Assembly: GCA_963693315.1 (NCBI GenBank)
Contig: CAVNZG010001013.1
Coordinates: 2,501-66,500 of the forward strand
DNA length: 64,000 bases
Origin: Diogma glabrata
Lineage: Eukaryota > Arthropoda > Insecta > Diptera > Cylindrotomidae
Reading direction: 5' to 3'
This document shows positions 13,943 through 25,200 of the stretch, one piece after another. Numbering within the stretch: the stretch's first letter is position 1; each line of letters begins with the position of its first letter. Position numbers and translations under genes: made by a program. The notes under the pieces were generated by a model that saw only the letters and a list, made by a program, of their open reading frames with translations, ran no database searches and was not told the DNA's origin.

Positions 13943-14215
13943 AGTTTTACTTAAGTTGAATTTTTCCACTGTCATTAGATTCTATATTATGGAAATGTCA
14001 TTACATTATATGTGATTTTTTGCATTAAATATCTAGACAATACGTTGTATGAATTCATAGAATGGGGAACATTTCTATTCTAATTAACATCCTAAGTCAC
14101 GATTATGTAGTCAATATTGATTGTTTCCAATCAATGTGAAATCAATGGCTGACACCTAGTCAATTTGTAGTCCTATAAGTATTAATATTAGACTACATTA
14201 AGGAAATTTAAATTT

Positions 14216-14387
14216 ATTGGGGATTTTTGAGATCAATTAAACTGAAGTAAGTAAAGAAGTAATTGGAATTTCAAAGGTATGGTTTGAAGTTTCTCAGAAA
14301 AAAACTCCACTTCACATTTTTCGTGTTTCGGATGAATTCGAACCTTCCTCGTCAGTGCCTGTCTCGAATCCTTAGACAGACACGTTC
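14216..14387 (-). repeat. tRNA-derived SINE, copy b (head truncated)
   Basis: Matches copy a from the GAGATCAATTAAACT tail to CAGACACGTT but lacks the ATCGATTACGC part that holds the A box. It sits about 275 bp after copy a in the same orientation. Confidence 0.6.
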
Positions 14388-14545
14388 TTGGAGTTTAATA
14401 ATGTTATAAATATGTTGATTTAACTATTGAGAGAACAAAACCAGTGCAATATTTTTTTAAAAAATAGTGTTTTAACTATAATTTTCTTAGAAATACTAAA
14501 CTCAGTCTTTTCACTTCAATAATTTGCATTTTATTTTGCAAATAT

Positions 14546-14632
14546 CTTTCGATCTCTAAGAGATATTTCTCAGTGAAGAAGTTTCTTTGTTTATAGAAAC
14601 ATCTTCCCTGAGTATATACGAGAGATCGAAAG
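14546..14632 (+). ncRNA. Candidate microRNA-like hairpin
   Basis: An 87-nt imperfect hairpin. CTTTCGATCTCT at 14546-14557 pairs with AGAGATCGAAAG at 14621-14632. CTCAG, GAAGA and GTTTCT on the 5' arm pair with AGAAAC, TCTTC and CTGAG on the 3' arm, with small bulges and a terminal loop of about 10 nt. A/T-rich complementary flanks (TTTATTTTGC and GAAAAATAAA) extend the stem. The 3' arm contains TCCCTGAG (14605-14612), which equals the first eight bases of lin-4/miR-125, but the rest does not match, so I do not name it. It could equally be a small MITE. Confidence 0.25.
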
Positions 14633-14659
14633 TTTATTAGGAAAAATAAAATACAAAAA

Positions 14660-15600
14660 ATTTTACTTAAAAAAACTCAGATTTCCGAATTTATTAGGAA
14701 TAAACATTTAAATTTACAAACCAGAGTATACAATTTCATTTTATTCTAGCACTCATTTCAAACCTTTAAATTAAAACTCATAAATTTAAAATGTTTATAA
14801 TTTGAATATCGTTCTTACTCGTAAGAGCAAAATTGTTGTTTTTTCGATTTCACTCCTTTGGAGTAGATTATATTTCCTTTTCTTTTATTCGATTTGCAAA
14901 AGAAGAAAATTAGTACCTTTTCAGCATCCTTTATATTAATTTTTCTAACAATACATGCATAATTGAATTTGAATTGAGCATTCATAAAAATTATTAATTT
15001 TTTACGTTGGAAAGCATCAAATTTGTAGCAAAATGGTCTAAAGCTTGAGTATTTGAAAGAGAATATTTATTTCAATTTAGAAGCAAGAATGGTATTTTAT
15101 TATTTTCACTCCTGTATTTGGGAATGTTATATTTTTTTTTAAGTTACGTGCTCTGAAATAACAGAGTAAAGGAGTGATTCAAGGCGTGTTTCAAACTCTG
15201 TTTAAAACACGCTAGCTCCAAAGTAAAATTGTAATTTCCTAATTGTTATAATTTTTTTCTCAATAAGTAACAAACAGCATAAAAACTTGATAAATAGTTT
15301 AGATTTATAACAGATAGAACGAGAAGTATACATACAGAACACAGAAAGGATATTAATTATTACGTAAAATTAAAATAAATGTTTCAGTTGTTTTGCAGTC
15401 TTTACTTATGTAACAAAAGTTTTGTCCTACTATAAAAAGTAAATTGATAATAATAATAATCTAAATTATATTGAAAAAGTTCTTCTGCAAACCATGACGG
15501 ATAGAAAACGTTTATGCAAATTTTCATACGATATTGCATTTGACGATCCTTTTATTAAAAATTCAAAATATAAAGACGCAAATGTTTATTCTACTATCAG
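14660..15600. other. Intronic AT-rich sequence
   Basis: No coding or repeat element recognised. A short hairpin GCGTGTTT...AAACACGC lies at about 15184-15211. Confidence 0.4.
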
Positions 15601-15639
15601 TAAGTGAATGTGCAAATGAACAGTGGACGTTATAATATC

Positions 15640-15945
15640 AAATGTCGTTTTTTGTTGACTTGGAAAACGCTTTTGACTCTGTTTGTCACAACATTTAACT
15701 TACAAATTGAAAAATTTCGGCTGTTCCGAAAACTCAGTGTAGCTAATAAAATCGTATTTAGATGATAGAAAACAATTCGTGGTTATTAATGATAAATCAA
15801 GTACACAAAAACGATTAAATTTGGCGTACCTCAAGGCTCCATTTTGAGCCCTCTACTTTTTAATATATATTGTGAACATTTCTGCAATAAGATTAAAGGG
15901 GAAACTGGCAATGTATGCTGATGACATGATTATAATAGGTACGAC
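15640..15945 (+). pseudogene. Non-LTR retrotransposon reverse transcriptase relic
   Basis: Broken frames read as the core of a LINE reverse transcriptase: FVDLENAFDSVCH (the FLD-AFD motif), then a segment equivalent to GVPQGSILSPLLFNIY at about 15825-15870, and MYADDM at about 15912-15929 carrying the two catalytic Asp. Stops and frameshifts separate these motifs, so no enzyme is made. The clade cannot be told from so little. Confidence 0.8.
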
Positions 15946-17000
15946 TCCACAATCCAAGGCCCCTCATTCTGACATTTTTTTGGGAGCTTATGCTTAAACA
16001 AGATAAAAATGTTCAAGCATTGCCCCCAAAATGTCCCCGGGCTTCGAGATACAGCCCTTCGAAAACTGACATTTTCATACAAAAATACAATAGTTTTTTT
16101 ATGATATGACTTCAAATTTTAGTCATTATTTTCTCTAAAACAATCATAATTTTGAATGTTTTATATAAAAACGAAATAAAACACTTACCTGATATACACA
16201 AAACACTTTTTTATTGATAATCACTAATAACTCATTAATAACTTTAATTTTAAAAATCACTTTTTATTACATTTAAATTAAGAGTAAATAAAAAATTCTT
16301 ATAAGAACTTAAATGACGTCTATAAAAATATCTTTTAAACGCATATTAGTAAAAATGTATTACCTCCTTCAAATTATTATAAGGCTGTTCGTGTAAATGT
16401 TGGTAAAATACGATCATCTAAAATTCAAAATAATTGATTTTCTTGCAATTATAACGGTAAAGTAAAGATGTTGTAGTTAAGTTATTTTTACTATAGTAAA
16501 AAAATATTTATTTTATTATTATCATATTATTGGCATAAATTTTAAAACATAATTAAACATTTATAATATGACGATTTGAAGTTTAAGTATAAAACCCTAT
16601 AAATGTTTTGTTAGAATATAGACGGATTATTGCAAAACAATTAAATTATTTTACATATTCAGTTATATGAAATATGAATGATATTTGTGATACAAATGAA
16701 AACTTCAATTCACTTGCATTAAAAATCATACAATAGAATTTAAACCAAAAACTCTATTATCAAACATAAAATACCAAATTTTGAAGGGCTGTTTCAAAAC
16801 ATTTAAACAATTTTGGTACGTTAAGTATTTTATAACGCACATGAAATCTGGTTTGAAAAGTTTGATTGTAAATAAATTATTATTGGCTGTTGAATATTTT
16901 AAAATGGGTTTTACATCAGCTGCAAACCGATTAAAACAAACAAATCAATTATTGTATGAAGTTTATAATGAAAATCATTGCATGTTTAGTTTTTTTTACA
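15946..17000. other. Intronic sequence without recognised content
   Basis: Open frames at 15930-16115 (minus) and 16781-17047 (plus) resemble nothing I know; the latter runs into the foldback element that follows. Confidence 0.4.
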
Positions 17001-19097
17001 CAAGCACTGGCCCAATAATGGTTAACAGTACTTGGCTTTTGTTATAGGGCCAATACTAGAACCATTCATCGGCCGATCTATGGTTTACAGAAAATAGCCA
17101 GTATATTGTTACCTTTGAATGGCCAAGCACTGGCCCATGAATTATAAATATTATACTTGGCTTTTGTTATCGTGCCATTACTGGAACTATGAATCGGCCA
17201 ATCTACCGTTTATAGAAAATTGCCAGTGCAGTTTACTTCGAATGGTCAAGCAATGGACCGTTAATGGTTAACATTAATTGGCTATTGTTATTGGGTCAGT
17301 ACTGTAGCCATGGGTTTGCCTATCTATGTCATTTTTTAAAAATTTTACTAGAGTATTATCCCTTTTAGAAATACATAGTTTGAAAAATTTCACATATAGC
17401 TTAGTTATCACCATATAGAAAGGGTTGGTATATGTTTTAATTTATTTCCATTTCTATTTTATTTTAATTATTTTGTAAATAATTTATTTAAGTTTATGTA
17501 TGAAAATATTATTTTGTATTTTTTTTTTAACGGCGGAGTACAAACATGACATGAAGGTTGTACAACTGGTCCAGTAATGGTCCATTACTGGCAGCCAGTA
17601 ATGCAGCAATGGGCAAGTACTGGCAACCCCGACATGGCCATTAACATAATTTTACTGAATGATAACTTCGGACAATAAATGGTCGCTATTCATGGGCCAG
17701 AGAAAAAAACAACAGCGATGGCCCATACAAGGTTGTACAGTTGGCCTAGTAACGGGCCGATAATGATGACCAGCATTGTAGTAATGACCAAATACTGGCA
17801 ACCATAACTGGACCGTTAAAAAAATATGCATTATTATCATATGTAAATTTAAATAAATTAATATATATTTTAGTATTTTTGACTGTTAGATATTTATTTT
17901 TAAAAAATTTTTTTGAAAACACTTATATCAGTCTTAAAACTTAATTTTTATTTAATTAATAAAAACAATATTTCGGCACATTGCCATTATATTCACTGTG
18001 TAGAAATTAATGATCAACATAGTTTTGAATTCGATAAAACAAGAATATTGGATCTAGAAAAGAATGCAAACAAAAGAGATATCCTTGAGGCTGCACATAT
18101 CCAACTTAAATTACCGATGGCATGTAATGTACATACTGATACCAAATTTCTACACAGTGAATATAAATACTTGTTAAATTTGAAAAAAATATGTTCGAAA
18201 AAATCAACGTAGCTTTTTTAGGATCGTTTTTATTAGCCTAGTCTTTTTGTGTTTTAAATTTTCAATTCATTTTAGTTTTTCATTTTATACGGATAGTTTT
18301 TTGTGAACCTAATTTGTGTATTATTTTTATAATTTTTTATATATTTTTTTTCAATTTGAAAATGGCAATGTGCCGAGATATTGTGTTTATTAATTAAATA
18401 AAAATTAAATTTTAAGACTGATATAAGTGTTTTCAAAAAAATTTTTTAAAATTAAATAAATTAAATACAAACTAATTTAAAATACAATAAAAATGACGGA
18501 GGCTGGAATGGCTGAGTTATGGCAAACATGACTGCCAGTACTCCGCCATTAAAAAAAATATAAAATAATATTTTCATACATAAACTTAAATAAATTATTT
18601 ACAAAATAATTAAAATAAAATAGAAATGAAAATAAATTAAAACATATACCAACCTTTTCTATATTATCATAGTCTTTCAACCGACAAGGCTATAGGCAAA
18701 CTATATGTGAAATTATTCAAACTATGTATTTCTAAAAGGGATGATACTCTAGCGAAATTTAAAAAAAATGACATAGATCGGCAAATTTATGGCTACAGCA
18801 CTGGCCCAATAACAATAGTCAATTAATGTTAACCATTAACGGTCCATTGCTTGACCATTCGAAGTAAACTACACTGGCAACTTTCTATAAACGGTAGATT
18901 AGCCGATTCATGGTTCCAGTAATGGCACGATAACAATTGCCAAGTAATATTTACCATTGATGGGCCAGTGCTTGGCCATTCAAAGGTAACAATATATTGG
19001 CTATTTTCTGTAAATCATAGATCGGCCGATAAATGGTTCTAGTATTGGCCCATTAACAATAGCCAAGTACTGTTAACCATTAATGGGCCAGTGCTTG
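17001..19097. mobile_element. Large foldback element with subrepeated arms
   Basis: The left arm (17001-17990) and right arm (about 18361-19097) are inverted copies. The outer ends are CAAGCACTGGCCCAATAATG and its complement. Next come several variants of a subrepeat with GGCCAAGCACTGGCCCA, TCGGCCGATCTATGGTTT and CTTGGCTTTTGTTA. The inner ends are AATATTTCGGCACATTGCC and its complement. Left-arm DNA at 17530-17820 has no full partner on the right. The spacer of about 370 bp holds a retroelement-like coding relic. FB-type elements are built in this way. Confidence 0.75.
17913..18212 (+). pseudogene. Retroelement fragment in the foldback core, possibly Penelope-like
   Basis: A 99-residue open frame whose middle, HSFEFDKTRILDLEKNANKR followed by DILEAAHIQLK and a D-T-K-F-L segment, resembles the tail region near GIY-YIG domains of Penelope-like retroelements. 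The first 25 codons lie in the foldback arm itself. I recognise the pattern only loosely; no catalytic residues are visible, and it is certainly a fragment. Confidence 0.35.
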
Positions 19098-20126
19098 GCC
19101 GTATGTCAATGTCTGACAAAACCTACTTAGGACGTAATAACCTTCATTTAAATATTATCACATTCATATACACCATACACACACATACAGACTGAAACGA
19201 AAATAAGTTGTCTAGCTAGACAGTTATCTGACATATGGGTTAGATAAAAAGTCAGCATTTGTTTGATAGACATCGACTTTGTACAACACACTTCAAATGT
19301 TACTTAGTGCTTGCTCGTATTAACTGAAACGTTTTACCAAATATTGGTCAAAAACACTACCTAACGATAGGCTGTTGTTGTGATATCTTGAAAAAAACAA
19401 ATTTAATCGAAATTTTAACAAAACGCTATTTAATCGGAAGTGGCAAACCGAAAAGTGCAAAATTACTATAAACATCACAAAAACCCAATCCTCTAAGTTT
19501 CAACAAAATTGAATGTCAGGACTGAGTATGTTATTGAAGTTTCAAATAAAAGTTGTTCAGACGATCCTCTCACTAGCCACTAGCCTCATCAACTCCTTTG
19601 TCAAATTTCGAAAATAACTAAGATCTTCCATATTCAAGGAAACTCGAATGCATTTTCATACCAAAGTTTCATACCAAAAATAATGCCACGTTTTTTCACA
19701 TTTTCTTAAAAAATTGAAAAATAAGATCGGAATTATTTGTACCAATTTTACTATGGCTGACGTGATGACAAAGAAAATGGTCGGTCAATGACCTTGATTG
19801 CATTATTTATGCTCATGATATTTGCAAGATAAAATTTTCAGTTCTGTTATAGAAAATGCACTAAAAACCAAATTAGCCAGTTACTGCTGTTGGCTCTTAG
19901 TTACGCCGAGATAAATCGATTGTGACCATTTCCGTTGAAATCGGGTCATCGGTTGTTGAGAAAGCGTTAGACCAATTTTGGTTCACATACAACAAAACAC
20001 ACACACACATACAGACTGCCAGCTAAATGCATCGTAAGCAGATTCATGAGATCTTGAAACATAAAGATATCATAAAAATTCTGATTTAAAAAATCAACCC
20101 AAAAACAATAACTTTCCTATCAGGAA
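19098..20126. other. Spacer between two foldback copies
   Basis: No gene seen. ACACACATACAGACTG occurs at both ends (about 19180 and 20010), so this may be another decayed repeat, perhaps a LINE 3' end, but I cannot identify it. Confidence 0.35.
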
Positions 20127-20862
20127 CCCATACAAGGTTGTACAACTGGTCCAGTAACGGTCCATTACTGGCAGCCAGTAATGCAGCAATGGGCGAGTAC
20201 TAGCAACCACGACTGGGCCATTAACATAATTTTACTGGATGATAACTTCGGACAATAAATGGGTGCCATTCTTGGGCCAAATACTGGCAACCATGACTGG
20301 GCCGTTAAAAAAAATATAAATTATTATCATATGTAAATTTAAATAAATTAAATAAAAACAAATTTAAAATAAAATAAAAATGACGAAAAAAAATTCAAAA
20401 CTCCCCATACAACTGGTTCAGTTGCCATTAAAAAAAAATATAAAATAATATTTTTTATACATAAATTTAAATAAATTATTTACAAAATAATTAAAATAAA
20501 ATAGAAATGAAAATAAATTAAAACATATACCAACCTTTTCTATATTACCATAGTCTTTCAACCGACAAGGCGATAACTAACTAAACTATATGAAAAATTT
20601 TTCAAACTATGTATTTCTAAAAGGGATAAAACTCTAGTGAAATTTAAAAAAAATGACAGATCGGCAAATTCATGGCTACAGTACTGGCCCAATAACAATA
20701 GCCAAGGAATATTTACCATTCATGGGCCAGTGCTTGACCATTCAAAGGTAACAATATACTGGCTATTTTCTGTAAACCATAGATCGGCCGATGATTGGTT
20801 CTAGTATTGGCCCAGTAACAATAGCCAAGTACTGTTAACCATTAATGGACCAGTGCTTGGCC
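20127..20862. mobile_element. Truncated second copy of the 17001-19097 foldback family
   Basis: Shares GGTTGTACAACTGGTCCAGT, the CCATTACTGGCAGCCAGTAA block and the terminal ACCATTAATGGNCCAGTGCTTGG with the element upstream, with internal deletions. The bases that follow the right end (CCGTATGTCAATGTCTG) are also the same as after the first copy. Either the real element end lies further right or one copy arose by local duplication. Confidence 0.65.
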
Positions 20863-20932
20863 GTATGTCAATGTCTGGCAAAACCTACTTGGGAAGTTAA
20901 TAAATTGTGTGAAAATATGTAATAAATATAAT

Positions 20933-21137
20933 GGGGATTTTTGAGATCAATTTAACTCAAGTAAGTAAAGAAGTAATTGGAATTTTTTGAATTCGAAGGT
21001 ATGGAAGGTATGGTTTTGAAGTTTCTCAGAAAAAAACTCCACCTCTCATTTTTCGTGTTTTGGATGAATTCGAACCTTCCTTCTCAGTGCCTTGTTCAAA
21101 TCCTTAGACAGTCACGCTATCGATTACGCCGTTAAGG
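20933..21137 (-). repeat. tRNA-derived SINE, copy c
   Basis: Full-length relative of copies a and b in the same orientation. On the minus strand it has a GGCGTAATCGATAGCGTG head and a GGTTCGAATTC B box. The plus-strand tail GGGGATTTTTGAGATCAATT is shared. A short internal duplication (GGTATGGAAGGTATGG) distinguishes it. Confidence 0.6.
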
Positions 21138-21372
21138 TGATGATAATTTCGAATGTAATAAATATTTATTTATAAGTTAAAAATTTTAGGAAACTAAAAT
21201 GTCGATTTATCCATAAGCAATACAACTTACTATAAAAAGGACTATACAATACTATAAATGTACTATTAAAAAACGTTTTTATATAGTTGATCAGGGGATC
21301 ATGGGTTTTGTTGATTGGTCGTTTTTTAATTTTTTTTATCTACGAGGGACACAACCCTTCGTATTTTAGTTA

Positions 21373-21760
21373 ATGCTATACTGACATATGAGTTGACCGG
21401 TGAGATTTCACATATAACTGGCAATAGCAGTGTCACTAGCCAAGGATATATTTTTGAGGCTATGGCAAATGAACTCTATAATATAGTCAACGGTCACACG
21501 CTCAAGCATAGTTATGGCATATTTCTATATATAGAGATAATAACTAGCTATTCTATATCGCTATTGCTATATCAAGAAATATACTGGATTGTTGACTTTA
21601 TAGATTTTTAAAAATAATTTGATTCTAACCTAATTTAATTTTTATTTCCTTCGTCCTACCATGATGTATTGACCTATATCGTATTTGACTATGTGATTGA
21701 CCTATATGACCTATATCATATCGGACTATTGTTTAGTTATCCATTTTTAAATCTCTCTGT
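21373..21760. repeat. Dispersed repeat R1, copy 1
   Basis: Similar to 24130-24610. Both contain CACATANNACTGGCAA, AGCCAAGG, then a tract with CCTATATCATAT and TTGTTTAGTTATCCATT. Open frames at 21393-21611 and 21669-21920 overlap it but do not look like proteins. The family is unknown. Confidence 0.45.
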
Positions 21761-22754
21761 GAAAGATTTGGAGTCATTGATCTACGTATCCAAAATTTAT
21801 AATACAATTACAATTTGTAATTTATATACAATTTATCTGCTTAATATAGTAAGTATTTTGTATTTATATCTTCAGTTGCAGTACCTCAACATCATTAATA
21901 CGTGGCACATCTTCAAGTGATTTTCGTTTGGTACAATTTGATCGGTTGCCATGTTCATTTCTAATTGGCGACACTTGTTGCTATACAAATTAGGAATTAA
22001 GTTGCTATTACTATTGCTAAAAAGTTCAGTTCTTCACAATAAATATTGATCAAATATTGTTATTTTATTATTTTATTTCTTACTGTACTTGGGTTGGGTT
22101 GGTTCAAATATTGCCGTATCATTCTGTGAGCTTTTTCGACAACCCAATAATGAGGTTAGTGCATTTGGTTCTGTAAAATAACATGATTCAGAAAATACTT
22201 TAGCTTACTTGGAATAAAAATTTGTAGAAACTGGTTTATAGCATCAGTGAATCTATTTTTATTCTACCTATTAGGAGGAATTGCAATACGACGTGTCATA
22301 AAAACTGAAAAACCTTTTAAGACGAAGATCCCGAAACAACATGCGTTCTGAGATGTTGATGGACGAAAATTTCTTTTTTATATTTTTTTAAGAATGAGTA
22401 ACTAAACATTAAATCCTGTCAAACAACAAAATATAACATAGGCCAATACTTCATGACATGGGACATAGAACAAAAGAAATAAAAATAGAGTAAAAGGTGA
22501 AATGCAAATTTGTTAGAAAAATTTCCATGAATTCAACAAAAAAAAATTTTTCTTGAAATTTTATTAGAACTTTTATTTTACTTAACCATTTTCTATCACA
22601 AAATAGTTTACAGCAATGATGTGAATTGTGTTCTATATCTATATAACCAATTTTATATCGATTCTTTCAATTTAAATTTCCTATTGAGCTAGTTATATAA
22701 ATTTGAAATATTGATGAAAAACGTGATCTACGCAGGTGAATAAGTCGAAATTTG

Positions 22755-23881
22755 AACTTGACCATTTTGGATTTTCCTGAAACATAAGTAGTATAGACAA
22801 AATAAAAAATGCAACTTATTTTAAAATTTTTTTAAAGTGCTTAGTTTGAGCATGAAAACATGCATCAAAAATAAAAAATCCAATCCAGCCAATCCGATGT
22901 AACTTTAAAAATAAATTGCTCAAGAACGGCTATACCGATTTCATCAAACTTTTTTTTGTTTGATAGATGATTAGTCCTTAGAAAAAAATTTAATTAATTG
23001 TTTTTATAATTAATTTTTAAATAAAAATCTTAAAATAACTTTTTTAAAGATGGCGCTAGGGTCGAAGATCAATTGGAATTTAATTAATTTTTTTCCGAAT
23101 TTTTTTCTACCTTTACTCTAAAATATATCAAATTAACTCAATTCGTGTTCTTGAGATATTTAATTTTAAAGATTTTTAGTCCGATTAAAATTCTAATTGT
23201 TCATTATTTTCTCTAACTTCAGTGGTTAAAATTTTTTGATGATATAAATTGTTCGAAAAAATAATGAACAATTAGAACTTTAATCGTACTAAAAATCTTT
23301 AAAATTAAATATCTCAAGAAAACGAATTAATGCCTCTTTGTAAATTTAATATATTTTAAAGTAAGGTTAGAGCTATATTAAAAAAATAGAAAAAGTTAAA
23401 ATTTAATTGATTTTAAAATTTTTTATTAATGGAAGTTGTTTGAAGAAATGAAGAAAAATTCGAATTTCAGTCGTACTAAAAATTTTTAAAATTAAATATC
23501 TCAAGAACAAAAATTAACGCCTCTGAGTTGATTTGAAATATTTTAGAGTAAGGATAGAACTATTTTCGAAAAAAAAATTTATTAAATTCAAATTGATCTT
23601 CGACCCTAGCGCCATCTTTAAAAAAGTTTTTTTGATATTTTTATTTAAGGATTAATTATAAAAACAATTAATTAATTTTTTTTCAAAGGACTAACTAATC
23701 ATCTATCAAACAAAAAAAAGTTTGATGAAATCGGTATAGCTTTTCTTGAGCAATTTAATTTCAAACTTACATTGGATTGGCAGAATTTTCATTTTTCAAG
23801 CATGTTGGGGTGCGTTGGGGTTTATTTTGTCCATACTACTTATATGCCAAGTTTAAGGAAAATCAAAAATGGTCAAGTTTT
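22755..23881. mobile_element. Foldback element 2
   Basis: An inverted repeat of about 1.1 kb. ACTTGACCATTTTGGATTTT at the left is answered by AAAATCAAAAATGGTCAAGT at the right. Inner blocks with CATCAAACTTTTTTTTGTTT and AAGATGGCGCTAGGGTCGAA (about 23048) have complements at about 23715 and 23597. The centre (23150-23530) repeats an AAATATCTCAAGAA-containing unit in both orientations. No transposase is encoded. Confidence 0.7.
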
Positions 23882-24129
23882 CACAACTCTGTCTAGAACA
23901 CGTTTTTCATCTATAACTACAAAGATTAAATTTATATGCTTATATGAAGAAAGTTTTATAAACTAAATATAAAATATGAAGGAGCTGAAATCTCAAGGCT
24001 CTGAGATATAAAGACTTCGGTTTGGGTTGAGCATTTTTTATAAGGACATTGGACATCATCGCATGAAGGGATCAGTTTTTATTGTTTTGTAGTATTTTTA
24101 TATTTTTGATCTTATGGTGTGACAGTCCC

Positions 24130-24610
24130 GCGTACTCCAGTTCCTACTATTGACATACAAGGTAACGTGATATATCACATACCACTGGCAACGGCAGAGA
24201 GTTATCATTAGCCAAGGTGATATCAAAAGATCAAAAGGTGATATCATAAACTGTATTCAGTATCATAAACTGTATTCAGTCAACGGTAGCACCCTCATTC
24301 TTAGATGTGGAACATTCCTTAATGATAATGCACGCTATTACTTGCTCGAAGAAACGTGTCTTCATATAACTCTATGTGAGCCGGACTTAAATCATTGAGA
24401 AAGACAGTGCGTCAAAAGAGCTAGGATTATGCCACTAACTATAGATTATTGGCTACACCATTTTGTTTTGTTTCAGCAAATTTTATTAAAAAATTTGCTA
24501 CATTTACCTTTTATTTTAATTTTATTTTCTCTATCCTATCATGCAATATGCCCTATATCATATTTTATATGTGGTAGAATATATTGTTTAGTTATCCATT
24601 CTTGAACAAA
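24130..24610. repeat. Dispersed repeat R1, copy 2
   Basis: Second copy of the sequence at 21373-21760, with an extra internal tandem duplication of a CATAAACTGTATTCAGT unit at about 24245-24285. Confidence 0.45.
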
Positions 24611-24799
24611 AAATATAAACAAAAACTTAAAAAGAAAGATTTACGTTCATCAACATCTTTGAACGAATGTTGTTGTGGGACATCGGTATTAAAAGGTTAT
24701 TTATGATGTGTTGTTGTGACCCATATTGTAACTCCTACTACACAACACAGCTTATTAAAAAACATATTAAACAAAAAATTTTTTGTTAAAGTACAAGTA

Positions 24800-25200
24800 T
24801 TTTATCTCTGCTTAGAAGTTTATTTCAAAACTAACACGAAACATCAAATTCTAAAAATATTCCAAAAATTATAACAAAATCAAAAATTGAAATTTTTTTC
24901 AAAATTCTAAATATATGCAAAAATTATAACAATTCAAAATTCAAACTTTTTCTAAAATTCTAAAAATATTCCAAAAATTATAACAAAATCAAAGATTAAA
25001 ACTTTTTTCATAATGCGAAAATTCTAAAAATTAGTAATATATATTATAACAAAATTGAAAATTCAAACTTTTTTTAAAATTATAATTCCAAAATGCTGCA
25101 AAAATTATAACAATATCAAAAATTTAACTTTTTCAAAATTCTAAAAATATTCGAAAAATTATTACAAAATTAAAAATTCAACTTATATTCCAAATGTTCC
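24800..25200. repeat. AT-rich minisatellite with a unit of about 50 bp
   Basis: About seven degenerate repeats of a unit built on AATTCTAAAAATATTCCAAA followed by AATTATAACAAAATCAAA and a run of T. The same array, with the same leader (TAGAAATTTATTACAAAACTAACACGAAACATCAA type) and the same follow-on TTTTGACACACTT, occurs at 42580-43090 and 60630-61050. It is therefore part of a dispersed element, perhaps Helitron-like. Confidence 0.65.

Noticed and set aside
24800..25200. Possible CRISPR-like array of regular repeats
   Set aside because: Units are degenerate tandem AT-rich repeats without unique spacers, in animal DNA.
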